DNA of 64,000 nt from an uncultured bacterium (GCA_905214865.1 CAJMNO010000005.1:1-64000), one strand, 5' to 3'; positions 45,315 through 54,297 are shown, numbered from the stretch's first letter. Made by a program: numbers and translations. The notes: a model not told the origin generated them from the letters alone.

Positions 45315-47942
45315 ATGGACGCACCCGAGCAGGTTTCAGTTATTGACAGCGTCGAGGCGCTGCAGGCTCGCATCAAGGAGATGCGTGCCGCGCAGGCCGA
45401 GTTCGCAACCTTCACGCAGGAGCAGGTGGACAAGATCTTCTTCGCCGCTGCGATGGCTGCCGACAAGGCGCGCATTCCCCTCGCCAAGATGGCGGTCGAG
45501 GACACGGGGATGGGCCTCGTCGAGGACAAGGTCATCAAGAACCACTTTGCGGCCGAGTACATCTACAACGCCTACCGCAACACCAAGACCTGTGGCGTGA
45601 TCGAGGAGGACAAGGCCTACGGGTTCAAGAAGATCGCGGAGCCCATCGGCATCGTCGCCGCGGTCATCCCCACGACCAACCCCACCTCCACCGCGATCTT
45701 CAAGAGCCTCATCTGCCTCAAGACGCGCAACGCCATCCTCATCAGCCCGCACCCCCGCGCCAAGAAGTGCACCATCGAGGCCGCTTGCATCATCCGCGAC
45801 GCCGCCGAGGCCGCGGGCCTGCCCAAGCACATCATCAGCTGGATCGAGGAGCCTTCCCTGGAGCTCACCAACGAGCTCATGCACTCCTGCGACGTGATCC
45901 TGGCCACCGGTGGCCCTGGCATGGTCAACGCCGCCTACAGCTCCGGCAAGCCCGCCGTCGGCGTCGGCCCCGGCAACAACCCCGCGATCATCGACGACTC
46001 CGCTGACATCCAGCTCTCCGTCAACTCGATCATCCACTCCAAGACCTTCGACTACGGCATGATCTGCGCCACCGAGCAGAACGTGATCGTGCTCGACAAG
46101 GTCTACGACGAGGTCAAGGCCGAGTTCGAGCGTCGCGGCTGCTACTTCCTCCAGGGCGACCAGATCCCCACGGTCGGCAACCTGGTCATCACCAAGTCCG
46201 GCGGCGTCAACCCCAAGGTCGTCGGCCAGCCCGCTGCCAAGATCGCCGAGATGGCGGGGATCGAGGTCCCCAGGGCGACCAAGGTCCTCATCGCAGAGGT
46301 GACCTCCGTGGAGCCGAGCGAGCCCTGGGCGCACGAGAAGCTCACCACGGTCCTCGGCATGTATCGTGCCAAGGACTTCGATGACGCCATCGCCAAGGCC
46401 TCGCGCCTGGTCAACGATGGCGGCCGCGGCCACACCAGCTCCCTCTTCGTCAACGTCAACGAGAAGGAGAAGCTCGAGAAGCACGAGAATGCGATGAAGA
46501 CCTGCCGCATCCTCATCAACACCCCTGCCGCCCAGGGTGGCATCGGCGACATTTACAACTTCATGCTCACCCCATCGCTCACGCTCGGCTGCGGCTTCTA
46601 CGGCGGCAACTCCGTCTGCGGCAACGTCGGCGTCCAGAACCTGCTCAACATCAAGTCCGTGGCGGAGAGGCGTGAGAACATGCTGTGGCTTCGTACCCCA
46701 GAGAAGGTCTACTTCAAGAAGGGCTGCCTGCCCGTCGCCCTCAACGAGCTCAAGGACGTCTACCACAAGCAGCGCTGCTTCATCGTCACGGACCAGTTCC
46801 TGTACATGCACGGCTTCACCAAGCCCATCGAGGACAAGCTCGACCAGCTGGGCATCGTGCACTCCAGCTTCTGGAACGTCGAGCCTGACCCGTCGCTCCA
46901 GTCCGCGCTCGAGGGCCTGCAGCAGATGAACGCCTTCCAGCCCGACTGCATCATCGCCATGGGCGGCGGCTCCGCCATGGACTGCGGCAAGATCATGTGG
47001 TCCATGTACGAGAACCCCGACGAGAAGTTCGACGACATGTCCGCCGACTTCATGGACATCCGCAAGCGCGTCTACACCTTCCCCAAGATGGGGAAGAAGG
47101 CCTTCTTCGTGGCCATCCCGACCTCCTCGGGCACCGGCTCCGAGGTCACCCCGTTCGCCATCATCACCGACAAGACCACCGGCGTGAAGTGGCCCATCAC
47201 CGACTACGAGCTCATGCCCAACATGGCCATCGTCGACACCGACAACATGATGAGCCAGCCCAGGGGCCTGACCTCCGCCTCCGGCGTCGACGTCCTCACG
47301 CACTGCCTCGAGGCCTACGTCTCGATGATGGCGTCCGACTACACGGACTCCTTCGCGCTTCAGGGCATGAAGCTCGTGTTCGAGTACCTGCCCCGCGCCT
47401 ACGACAACCCCAACGACGTCGAGGCCCGCGATCACATGGCCAACGCCTCCTGCCTGGGCGGCCTCGCCTTCGCCAACGCCTTCCTCGGCCTCAACCACTC
47501 CATGGCGCACAAGCTGGGCGCGTTCCACCACATCCCGCACGGCCTGGCCAACGCCGTCATCCTCACCCGCGTCATGCGCTACAACGCGGCCGAGCGTCCC
47601 ACCCGCATGGGGACCTTCCCCCAGTACGACCACCCCAAGACGCTGCACCGCTACGCCGATGCCGCGCGCTTCTGCGGGGTCACGGGCAAGGACGACAAGG
47701 AGGTCTTCGAGAAGTTCCTGCTCAAGATCCGCGAGCTGTTCGACCACGTGGGCGTCAAGCACACCATCGCCGAGTACAACGTGGACGAGAAGTACTTCCT
47801 CGACACGCTCGACGCGATGACCGAGCAGGCCTTCAACGACCAGTGCACCGGCACCAACCCGCGCTACCCGCTCATGAGCGAGATGAAGGAGCTGTACCTC
47901 GACGCCTACTACGGCCGTCCCGCAAGCTCCTACGAGGACTAG
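45315..47942 (+). CDS. adhE: Bifunctional acetaldehyde-CoA/alcohol dehydrogenase
   Basis: An 875-residue fused enzyme reducing acetyl-CoA to acetaldehyde and ethanol, regenerating NAD. The N-terminal CoA-acylating aldehyde dehydrogenase (about 1-440) contains GPGNNPAII and the active-site Cys in FDYGMICATEQNVIV. A linker precedes the iron-dependent alcohol dehydrogenase (about 455-870) with MGGGSAMDCGKIMW, SGTGSEVTPFAIITD and the iron histidines in LNHSMAHKLGAFHHIPHGLANA. The ATG at 45315 has GGAGG 4 nt upstream. A 20-bp palindrome controls the promoter region. An APH-fold kinase gene follows 43 nt later. Confidence 0.97.
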   Translation: MDAPEQVSVIDSVEALQARIKEMRAAQAEFATFTQEQVDKIFFAAAMAADKARIPLAKMAVEDTGMGLVEDKVIKNHFAAEYIYNAYRNTKTCGVIEEDKAYGFKKIAEPIGIVAAVIPTTNPTSTAIFKSLICLKTRNAILISPHPRAKKCTIEAACIIRDAAEAAGLPKHIISWIEEPSLELTNELMHSCDVILATGGPGMVNAAYSSGKPAVGVGPGNNPAIIDDSADIQLSVNSIIHSKTFDYGMICATEQNVIVLDKVYDEVKAEFERRGCYFLQGDQIPTVGNLVITKSGGVNPKVVGQPAAKIAEMAGIEVPRATKVLIAEVTSVEPSEPWAHEKLTTVLGMYRAKDFDDAIAKASRLVNDGGRGHTSSLFVNVNEKEKLEKHENAMKTCRILINTPAAQGGIGDIYNFMLTPSLTLGCGFYGGNSVCGNVGVQNLLNIKSVAERRENMLWLRTPEKVYFKKGCLPVALNELKDVYHKQRCFIVTDQFLYMHGFTKPIEDKLDQLGIVHSSFWNVEPDPSLQSALEGLQQMNAFQPDCIIAMGGGSAMDCGKIMWSMYENPDEKFDDMSADFMDIRKRVYTFPKMGKKAFFVAIPTSSGTGSEVTPFAIITDKTTGVKWPITDYELMPNMAIVDTDNMMSQPRGLTSASGVDVLTHCLEAYVSMMASDYTDSFALQGMKLVFEYLPRAYDNPNDVEARDHMANASCLGGLAFANAFLGLNHSMAHKLGAFHHIPHGLANAVILTRVMRYNAAERPTRMGTFPQYDHPKTLHRYADAARFCGVTGKDDKEVFEKFLLKIRELFDHVGVKHTIAEYNVDEKYFLDTLDAMTEQAFNDQCTGTNPRYPLMSEMKELYLDAYYGRPASSYED

Positions 47943-47985
47943 TTGGTCACAACGTCGAGGCACCAAGACCAAGGAGGCTCAAACT

Positions 47986-48762
47986 ATGAGGCTTTCGGAT
48001 AGCAAGGTCGAGCTCATCAGCCGTGGAAACAAGGTCGTCTACCAGGATGGCGAGAGGGTCGTCAAGGTCTTCAACACCGAGAAGCCCGCTGCCGACGTGT
48101 TCAACGAGGCACTGAACATCGCCCGCGTCAACGGCTCCGGCGTCCGCTCCTGCGAGGTCCTCGAGGTCTCTCGCGTGGAGGAGGGGGAGCACAAGGGCTC
48201 CTGGGCAATCGCCAACAGGTTCATCCCGGGCACCACGCTCCGCCAGCTCATGGACGACGACAAGGCCAACGCCGACAAGTACCTGGCCAAGTTCGTCGAC
48301 CTCCAGACCGAGATCCACGAGGCCGAGGCACCCCTTCTCAACCGCCAGAAGGATAAGCTCGCGCGCATGATCGGGTCCTGCAAGCAGATCGACCCCACCA
48401 CGCGCTACGACCTGCAGATGCGCGTCGACGGCATGCACTCCGGCACCAGCATCTGCCACGGTGACTTCGTCCCGTCCAACGTCATCGTCTGCGACGAGGA
48501 CGACCAGCTTTACCTGGTTGACTGGGCGCACGTCACCGCGGGCATCGCCGAGGTCGACGCCGCCACGACCTACCTGCTCCTCAAGCGTCGTGACGACGAC
48601 CTGGCGGAGAGGTACCTGGACCTCTACTCCACCAAGACGGACACGCCCAAGCAGCTCATCCACTATTGGCTGCCCGTCGTCGCTGCTGCCGAGCTCGCGC
48701 GCGGTCGCAAGGAGAACGAGGAGTACCTCCTCAGCTGGATCAGCGTGGGCGACTACGAGTAG
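47986..48762 (+). CDS. APH/choline kinase-fold phosphotransferase
   Basis: A 258-residue protein with the aminoglycoside phosphotransferase fold: an N-lobe with KVVYQDGERVVKVFNTEK (ATP-site lysine), FIPGTTLRQLMDDD, and the catalytic loop SICHGDFVPSNVIVCDE followed by LYLVDWAHVTAG (metal-binding Asp, a DWA variant of the usual D-x-D/E). The family phosphorylates small molecules such as aminoglycosides, choline or homoserine; the substrate here is unknown. The ATG at 47986 follows AAGGAGG. It is 43 nt after adhE with no terminator between, so it is probably co-expressed with it. Confidence 0.78.
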   Translation: MRLSDSKVELISRGNKVVYQDGERVVKVFNTEKPAADVFNEALNIARVNGSGVRSCEVLEVSRVEEGEHKGSWAIANRFIPGTTLRQLMDDDKANADKYLAKFVDLQTEIHEAEAPLLNRQKDKLARMIGSCKQIDPTTRYDLQMRVDGMHSGTSICHGDFVPSNVIVCDEDDQLYLVDWAHVTAGIAEVDAATTYLLLKRRDDDLAERYLDLYSTKTDTPKQLIHYWLPVVAAAELARGRKENEEYLLSWISVGDYE

Positions 48763-48789
48763 GCGTTCCCACAGCTGGGACTGACATGG

Positions 48790-48821
48790 GGGAGGGGCCG
48801 GAGTGCGCTTCGGCCCCTCCC
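48790..48821 (+). terminator. Terminator of the adhE-kinase transcript
   Basis: A perfect 11-bp stem GGGAGGGGCCG/CGGCCCCTCCC with a 10-nt loop is followed by TTG. Confidence 0.75.
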
Positions 48822-48883
48822 TTGTCGTATCCGTATGGGTTCCGTCCAAGGTCGCGTCAGGCGAGACGCTCGAGGTCACAAAC

Positions 48884-48917
48884 AGGCACCGCCCCCGAAC
48901 GCATGGGGACGGCGCCT
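48884..48917 (-). terminator. Terminator of the thyA-dfrA transcript
   Basis: On the minus strand a 13-bp stem (48917-48905 with 48896-48884, two G-T pairs) and 8-nt loop is followed by GTTTGT. Confidence 0.75.
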
Positions 48918-48957
48918 GTTGCCTCGATGCCAATGGGTGGGGAGTCGGGCGAGGGGC

Positions 48958-49452
48958 CTAGCCCTTATCGCCCTCCTTCGTGTACGTCACGAAGTCGTAG
49001 TCGACGCCCGCCGAGGTGGTTCCCGAGCCCTCGGGCTCGCTTGCGGCCCAGGCGTCCTCCTGGTCGAGGTTGGGGAACCAGGCGTCTGCGGGGACGGTCA
49101 CGTGGTTGCGGGTCACGTAGACGCGCGAGCAGCGGGGGAGGAGCTGCCGGTACAGGCTCTCGCCGCCGATGAGCCACACGTGCCCGTCGGCCGAGGTTGC
49201 CTCGAGCGCCTGGTCGACGTCGTTGAACACCTCCGCCCCGGGAATCACGAGCCCCGGGTTCCTGGAGAGGACGACGTTCCTCCTGCCCTTGAGGGGGCCG
49301 CCGGGAAAGCTGAGGAAGGTCGAGTGGCCCATCAGCACGGTCCCACCCATCGTCAGGCGCACAAAACGGCGCATGTCCTCCCTGTTGCGGACGAGGAGGT
49401 TGCCGTCGCGGCCAATGCCCCAGTCGTCGGTGACGGAGACGATCGCATCCAT
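48958..49452 (-). CDS. dfrA: Dihydrofolate reductase
   Basis: A 164-residue NADPH-dependent enzyme reducing dihydrofolate. Core motifs are DDWGIGRDGNLL, the acidic active-site residue in NREDMRRFVRLTMG, the cofactor strand TVLMGHSTFLSFPGGPLKGR, and VWLIGGESLYRQLLP. The usual Leu-Pro-Trp segment after the first loop is replaced by LLVRNRED, so the conserved Trp is absent. Start ATG 49452, 12 nt after thyA, which makes its substrate. Confidence 0.92.
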   Translation of the reverse strand: MDAIVSVTDDWGIGRDGNLLVRNREDMRRFVRLTMGGTVLMGHSTFLSFPGGPLKGRRNVVLSRNPGLVIPGAEVFNDVDQALEATSADGHVWLIGGESLYRQLLPRCSRVYVTRNHVTVPADAWFPNLDQEDAWAASEPEGSGTTSAGVDYDFVTYTKEGDKG

Positions 49453-49464
49453 CTGGCAAGCCCC

Positions 49465-50313
49465 CTAGACGGCGATGGGGATGTTCTTGACCTGCGGCCC
49501 GTGCTGGTAGTCCTCCACCACAAGGTCATCGGTCGTGAAGTCGTAGAAGTCCCGCACGTTGGGGTTCAGGCGCACCCTGGGCGCGGGATAGGTGGGGCGT
49601 GAGATGAGCTCCCTCACCACGTCCACGTGGCGGTCGTAGATGTGCGCGTCAGAGATCATGTGCACGAGCTCGCCCGGAACCATGTCGCTCACCTGGGCGA
49701 CCATCATGAGCAGGATGGCGTACTGGCACACGTTCCAGTTGTTGGCGGCGAGGACGTCCTGGCTGCGCTGGACGAGGAGCATGTTGAGCGTGGGACGCTC
49801 GTCACCCGCGGCCTGCGTCACGTTGTAGACCACGTTGTAGGCGCAGGGGTACAGGTTCATCTCGGACAGGTCATCGAAGTTGTACGTGTTGGTCATGATC
49901 CTGCGCGAGAAGGGATTGTTCCTGAGGTCGTAGAGCACGCGGTCCATCTGGTCGAACTCGCCCTCGGGATAGCTGCTCTTCCGGCCGATCTGGTAGCCGT
50001 ACGCCTTGCCGATGGAGCCGTCCTCGTCCGCCCACTCGTCCCAGATGTGGGAGTGGAGGTCGTGGATGTTGTTGGACTTGCGCTGGTAGATCCAGAGGAC
50101 CTCGTCCATGCAGCTCTTGAGCGCCGTCCTCCGCAGCGTGATGGCGGGGAACTCCTCGCGAAGGTCGTAGCGGTTGCAGACGCCAAAGCGCTTGATGGTG
50201 TAGGCGGCCGTCCCGTCCTCCCAGTGGGGCCTCACGCGCTGGCCTGCGTTGGAGGTCCCGTTCTCGATGATGTCCCTGCACATTGCGACGAAGATGTCGT
50301 CCGCCCTGCTCAT
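49465..50313 (-). CDS. thyA: Thymidylate synthase, Bacillus ThyA-like subtype
   Basis: A 282-residue enzyme methylating dUMP with 5,10-methylene-THF, producing dTMP and dihydrofolate. The nucleophilic Cys is in NLYPCAYNVVYNV; the residue after it is Ala instead of the usual His, as in the Bacillus subtilis ThyA type (PCVY). LLVQRSQDVLAANNWNVCQYAILL and VHMISDAHIYDRHVDVV are further family blocks, with Gln in place of the usual RS-Cys-D cysteine. The ATG at 50313 follows GGGAGCGAG. It is coupled with the DHFR gene downstream. Confidence 0.94.
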   Translation of the reverse strand: MSRADDIFVAMCRDIIENGTSNAGQRVRPHWEDGTAAYTIKRFGVCNRYDLREEFPAITLRRTALKSCMDEVLWIYQRKSNNIHDLHSHIWDEWADEDGSIGKAYGYQIGRKSSYPEGEFDQMDRVLYDLRNNPFSRRIMTNTYNFDDLSEMNLYPCAYNVVYNVTQAAGDERPTLNMLLVQRSQDVLAANNWNVCQYAILLMMVAQVSDMVPGELVHMISDAHIYDRHVDVVRELISRPTYPAPRVRLNPNVRDFYDFTTDDLVVEDYQHGPQVKNIPIAV

Positions 50314-50355
50314 CTCGCTCCCTTCGGTGTCACCCTGCAACGACGCGGCCCGTCG

Positions 50356-50712
50356 CTACATGTACCAGTCGATCCCACCCTGGATGCCGTCGTGCGCGTT
50401 TCCGTCGCCCTCCACCAGGCGCTCCAGCTGGTCGCCGCCATCGCCGTCCAGGTAGTAGTACGGGTCGACCCCGCCCTGGGCGTCCGTGGAGTTGGAGTAT
50501 GCGACGTAGGCGAGCGAGACGAGCTGGGCAATGCCGCCTGCGATCGACGAGAACACGAGCATCGCCGCGAGCAGGCCTGCCGCGGCGATGACGATGGGCT
50601 TGGAGCCCGAGTTCGCGTTGTCGGGGGAGGTCGTCGCGGAGGCGGTCTCTATGGGGCGGGAGGGTGCGGCGAGCGTCGCCGGCGCCCCCTCGTTCGGTGT
50701 CTGGTCGTTCAT
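50356..50712 (-). CDS. Small single-pass membrane protein of unknown function
   Basis: 118 residues: a Pro/Ala/Thr-rich N-terminal tail (1-37), one hydrophobic segment (about 39-70, KPIVIAAAGLLAAMLVFSS), and an acidic, Gly/Asp/Tyr-rich C-tail containing DPYYYLDGDGGDQ. I do not recognise a family. The ATG at 50712 has AGGAGG and the same GGTATCCC spacer as the acyl-ACP thioesterase gene, which supports the start. No close partner gene is evident. Confidence 0.6.
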   Translation of the reverse strand: MNDQTPNEGAPATLAAPSRPIETASATTSPDNANSGSKPIVIAAAGLLAAMLVFSSIAGGIAQLVSLAYVAYSNSTDAQGGVDPYYYLDGDGGDQLERLVEGDGNAHDGIQGGIDWYM

Positions 50713-50817
50713 GGGATACCTCCTCGCATCTGGTCACGCTCCCATGATACCCAAGAGCCAGTTTCGCGCTCTCCGGATGATTGTCTGGTGCTGGCCACCC
50801 CGCGATCGGGGATGGCG

Positions 50818-51234
50818 TCACAGGTGGCTGGGCTGGAAGATGCTGTCCCACATGGCGCCGACCCGGTCGATCAGGCTCAGGTCCGCGGGGAGCCAGTCCA
50901 CGTCGCCCAGCTCGGCGCGGTCGAGCCACCTGCCCTCGCGGTGCTCGAGCAGCCTGGGCTCCTCGCCGGGGGCGAGCTCGCTCACGAACACGTCCATGCT
51001 CAGGTGGAAGTCGGGGTAGTCGTACTCGATGGTGTCCAGGTACCACGTGGTGGAGAGGCGAACCCCCAGCTCCTCGCGGACCTCCCGGGCAACGGCCTGC
51101 TCGCCCGTCTCGCCCTCCTCGACCTTGCCGCCGGGGAACTCCCAGCCGTCCATGCCATGGCCGCGGCGTGCGGCGAAGACCTTGCCGTCCCTCACCATGA
51201 TCGCGCATGCCGCCTTGGTAACCTTCACCGACAT
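50818..51234 (-). CDS. Nudix hydrolase, MutT-like (8-oxo-dGTP diphosphatase type)
   Basis: A 138-residue Nudix protein. The Nudix box is complete: GGKVEEGETGEQAVAREVREELGV (about 33-56), with G-x5-E-x7-RE-x2-EE-x-G. VKVTKAACAIMVRDGKVFAARR and DGWEFPGGK resemble MutT, which sanitises oxidised dGTP. The start ATG at 51234 has CAGGGGTG upstream; the frame extends to 51258. Substrate by analogy only. Confidence 0.82.
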   Translation of the reverse strand: MSVKVTKAACAIMVRDGKVFAARRGHGMDGWEFPGGKVEEGETGEQAVAREVREELGVRLSTTWYLDTIEYDYPDFHLSMDVFVSELAPGEEPRLLEHREGRWLDRAELGDVDWLPADLSLIDRVGAMWDSIFQPSHL

Positions 51235-51277
51235 CACCCCTGAGTCTCTCGCCCGCAATGCATGAAACGGGAAGCCG

Positions 51278-51994
51278 TCATCGCGAGAGCAGCTGGACCA
51301 CGGCGTAGTCGTCCCCCGTGGGGGACGAGAGCTCCACGGTGTGCCCGCCCTCGACGTCGTGCACCCTTGGAACCACGGTGTCGCCGAGCAGCGCCATGTG
51401 GCGGTACTGCACGCAGATGCGCCTAGGGCTCACGGCCTCGCCCAGCTCGCCAAGCGCGTCGAGCGCCAGCATGATGTACTGGGCGTTGTTGACGTGGCGG
51501 TTGGTGTCCAGGTGCTGCTCGGAGATGGTCACCTCCGAGGCCTGGGCAAACGGCCCCTCGACCGGGAGCCTCCTCTGCGTGGGGGGCATGTCAAGGCGCT
51601 CGTCCCCCTCGTCGTAGATGCTCTCGGACTCGGGGATGCGTATGGGCCTGCGGCGTTCCGTGTCGAACACGAACCACAGCGAGTCCGCCCTCACGTAGGG
51701 CCTGCCCGACGGGTCGCAGATGGTGAAGTTCCTGCCCGCCTGGGTCTTCCCCAGCGTGTGGCACCAGGTGCTCACCCTGATGGGGTCGAAGAAGCGCGGG
51801 AGGGCGTCTATCTCGATCTGCCAGGCGGAGATGAACCAGCTGAAGTGGTGCTCGCGCATGAACTCCAGCCCCACGCCCAGGCTCTGCGACTGAAAGGTGG
51901 AGCAGTCCTGGAGGTAGTTGACGAGCGAGACGAGCGAGAGGTTGGCATCCTCGTCGCACTCGCTGTAGCGAACGCGCGCGTCGAAGGAGTACAT
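51278..51994 (-). CDS. Acyl-ACP thioesterase
   Basis: A 238-residue double hot-dog protein of the bacterial FatA-like family, hydrolysing acyl-ACP to free fatty acids. The first domain begins YSFDARVRYSECDEDANLSL and includes HHFSWFISAWQIEIDALPRF; the second holds ISEQHLDTNRHVNNAQYIML with the catalytic Asn-His (N-R-H-V-N-N) pattern. ATG 51994 has AGGAGG. The upstream lipid kinase gene ends 10 nt before it, so lipid metabolism genes are grouped. Confidence 0.87.
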   Translation of the reverse strand: MYSFDARVRYSECDEDANLSLVSLVNYLQDCSTFQSQSLGVGLEFMREHHFSWFISAWQIEIDALPRFFDPIRVSTWCHTLGKTQAGRNFTICDPSGRPYVRADSLWFVFDTERRRPIRIPESESIYDEGDERLDMPPTQRRLPVEGPFAQASEVTISEQHLDTNRHVNNAQYIMLALDALGELGEAVSPRRICVQYRHMALLGDTVVPRVHDVEGGHTVELSSPTGDDYAVVQLLSR

Positions 51995-52004
51995 GGGATA
52001 CCTC

Positions 52005-52979
52005 CTAGATCTTGGGGAAGGCGACGGTGTCCGTGCCACCGAAGCCGCTGGTGCCGTCGTCGTCGGGCTCGTAGCGGCTGAGCGAGTCCACGACGAGCCT
52101 GTTGGCGGCGGGGATGACCTGGGCCACGTAGCTGCTCACGAGGCCGGGGATGACCTCGCCGTCTGCCTGCATGGGGATGGGCTTGGAGCTCTTGACCTCG
52201 ATCGTCTCGCCCGTGAAGTGCTCAAGGTAGGGCCGTCCAACGGAGTTGCCGGACTTGTCGACCATGCCCGCGAAGATGGGCCTGAGGAGCTGGACGGCGT
52301 CCGAGGTCTCGAGGAGGATGACGTCCAGCTTGCCGTCGGTCATCGTGCTGTTGGGAACGACCTCGATTTCGCCCTGGATCATCGCGTTGTTGGCGACGAT
52401 GCAGGCTATGCCGTCCCTCTCGCAGCGCCTGCCGTCGACGGTGATGTCGAAGTGGATGATGTCGGGATGGATGTTGGAGAGGGCCGCGGCGAAGTAGGCC
52501 GCCTCGCCCATGCTCTTCTTGTTGGGCACGGCCGCGCGCATGAGCTGCGCGTCGAAGCCGGTCCCCGCCATGATGCCAAACCCGTGCTCGCGAGGGGCGC
52601 CGTCCTCGTCCGTCCAGCGCATGACGCCCAGGTCGGTGTGGACCGAGCGGCCAAGGCGGCAGGCGTGGGCGATCGCGGACGGCTCCGGGGCGCTGCCGAG
52701 GTTGGCGAAGAGGAGGTTCGCCGTGCCGGAGGGGAAGATGCAGGTGAGGACGTTGCGGTCCCTCAGCTCAAACAGGAGGTTGGTCACGGTGCCGTCGCCG
52801 CCCGAGACCACCACGAGGTCAAAGTCCTCCGCGTCGCGCACGGCCTCGCGCGCGCCGCCCTCCTCGGGCAGCGCGCGCAGCGTCACCTCGTCTCCGTCGC
52901 GCAGCAGGGCCCGCTCAAACTCGAAGACCGCGTTTGACCCAAAGCCCGACTTGAGGTTATGGACGATGAGCGTGCGCAC
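52005..52979 (-). CDS. Diacylglycerol kinase family lipid kinase
   Basis: A 324-residue soluble DAGK_cat-type kinase (DgkB/YegS-like). The nucleotide-binding glycine motif is VVVSGGDGTVTNLLFELRD (about residues 55-73), and the substrate-loop FPSGTANLLFANLG and GIMAGTGFDAQLMRA follow family pattern. The C-terminal beta domain ends in a polar tail. GTG 52979 was chosen because GGGAGG lies 4 nt upstream; an ATG at 52991 would overlap that site. The lipid or sphingoid substrate is unknown. Promoter lies in the divergent gap with rnd. Confidence 0.82.
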   Translation of the reverse strand: MRTLIVHNLKSGFGSNAVFEFERALLRDGDEVTLRALPEEGGAREAVRDAEDFDLVVVSGGDGTVTNLLFELRDRNVLTCIFPSGTANLLFANLGSAPEPSAIAHACRLGRSVHTDLGVMRWTDEDGAPREHGFGIMAGTGFDAQLMRAAVPNKKSMGEAAYFAAALSNIHPDIIHFDITVDGRRCERDGIACIVANNAMIQGEIEVVPNSTMTDGKLDVILLETSDAVQLLRPIFAGMVDKSGNSVGRPYLEHFTGETIEVKSSKPIPMQADGEVIPGLVSSYVAQVIPAANRLVVDSLSRYEPDDDGTSGFGGTDTVAFPKI

Positions 52980-53014
52980 GTTGCCTCCCATGTGGTTCGT
53001 TATGATAATGAGGT

Positions 53015-53029
53015 TGCGCCTGAGGCGCA
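53015..53029. promoter_or_regulatory. Palindrome in the gap between lipid kinase and rnd
   Basis: TGCGCCT-G-AGGCGCA is a perfect 7-bp inverted repeat with a one-base centre, located between divergent start regions; a TATCAT box on the minus strand lies beside it (53002-53007). Confidence 0.45.
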
Positions 53030-53073
53030 CATAGATGTCATGGTAGCTATTTCTGACCCAGAATCGAGGGCGC

Positions 53074-54204
53074 GTGTACATACGTGACGCGGAACAGCTG
53101 GCCTCCTTCTGCGATCGAGCGTCGGGGTCCGGCATCCTCGCCGTCGACACCGAGTTCATTCGGGAGCGCACCTACCATCCCCAGCTCTGCCTCATCCAGG
53201 TCGCCACGGCAGACGAGTCGGCGGCCATAGACCCCATCCTCATCAAGGACCTGAGTCCCCTCTCCGAGCTTCTGGTCGACCCCAGGATCGTGAAGGTCTT
53301 TCATGCCTGTGGGCAGGACCTGGAGGTCATCAACGACGCGATGGGGCTCGTGCCCGCGCCGTCGTTTGACACGCAGCTCGCCGCCGCGTTCGTGGGCTAC
53401 CGCAACCAGATTGGGTACGGCGCGCTGGTCGAGGCGTGCTGCGGCGTCCACCTGCCCAAGGCGGACTCGCTCACGGACTGGTCGCGCCGGCCGCTCGACG
53501 CCGAGCAGCTTCGGTACGCGGAGGACGACGTCACGTACCTCCCCGCCGTCTACGAGTCCCTGATGGCTCAGCTGGTGGAGAGGGACCGGCTCTCGTGGCT
53601 GCTCCCCGAGATGGAGGAGCTCACGCGTCCCGACCGCTACGAGCGAAACCCGCGTGAGGCCTACCTCCACCTCAAGAGGGCGGGGTCCCTCACGCGCAAG
53701 CAGCTTGCCGTGGCGTGCGAGCTCTGCGCCTGGCGCGAGGGCGTGGCGGAGCGACGCAACCTCCCCAGGAGGTGGGTCCTCACCGACGAGGTGGTGCTCG
53801 AGGCCTGCAAGCGGGCCCCCAGGACCGTCGACCGGCTCCTCCGCATCCGCGGCACGGAGCAGCTTGGGAGGGCCGAGGCCCAGGCCGCCGTCGACGCGAT
53901 CGCTCGCGGCCTCGAGGCAAACCCCAGCTCGCTGCCCGAGCGCCGCCGCCACGAGCGACCGGGTGCCCAGACCGAGAGCGTGCTCGACCTCATGTACGCG
54001 CTGCTCCGCCTCGTGTCGGAGAGGAGCGGCGTCGCGTCGCAGCTCATCGCGACCCGCGACGACCTCCTCGAGTTCCTGAGCGACCCCGGCTCGTCGAACC
54101 TCTCCACGGGGTGGAGGTACGACCTGCTTGGCTCCGAGCTCGAGCGCCTGCTCGCCGGCGAGACGGGCCTCACCATCAAGGACGGCCGCATAGAGCTGCT
54201 CTGA
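53074..54204 (+). CDS. rnd: Ribonuclease D
   Basis: A 376-residue 3'-5' exoribonuclease of the DEDDy type, trimming tRNA precursors. Motifs: ILAVDTEFIRERTYHPQLC (Asp-Glu), FHACGQDLEVINDAMG (Asp), and RYAEDDVTYLPAVYE (Tyr-Asp). HRDC-like helical domains follow (about 205-285, and a weaker one at 300-370). Length matches RNase D (about 375). The start is GTG at 53074; the ribosome site is weak and no better in-frame start exists. Confidence 0.9.
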   Translation: MYIRDAEQLASFCDRASGSGILAVDTEFIRERTYHPQLCLIQVATADESAAIDPILIKDLSPLSELLVDPRIVKVFHACGQDLEVINDAMGLVPAPSFDTQLAAAFVGYRNQIGYGALVEACCGVHLPKADSLTDWSRRPLDAEQLRYAEDDVTYLPAVYESLMAQLVERDRLSWLLPEMEELTRPDRYERNPREAYLHLKRAGSLTRKQLAVACELCAWREGVAERRNLPRRWVLTDEVVLEACKRAPRTVDRLLRIRGTEQLGRAEAQAAVDAIARGLEANPSSLPERRRHERPGAQTESVLDLMYALLRLVSERSGVASQLIATRDDLLEFLSDPGSSNLSTGWRYDLLGSELERLLAGETGLTIKDGRIELL

Positions 54205-54207
54205 GTC

Positions 54208-54230
54208 CCCCATCCCACAGGGTGGGGATT
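54208..54230 (+). terminator. Weak terminator after rnd
   Basis: A short CCCCATCCC/GGGTGGGG stem with a small bulge is followed by ATTTGG. Confidence 0.45.
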
Positions 54231-54273
54231 TGGTGTCCGGGGTCCGGCGTAGCATTGGCGGGAGAAGGACGTC

Positions 54274-54297
54274 GCCCCGCTGGGGTACAAGCGGGGC
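54274..54297 (+). promoter_or_regulatory. Leader hairpin before the zinc peptidase gene
   Basis: GCCCCGCT and AGCGGGGC (8-bp stem, 8-nt loop) lie about 30 nt before the start codon. Role unknown; it could protect the mRNA 5' end or be a protein site. Confidence 0.35.
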
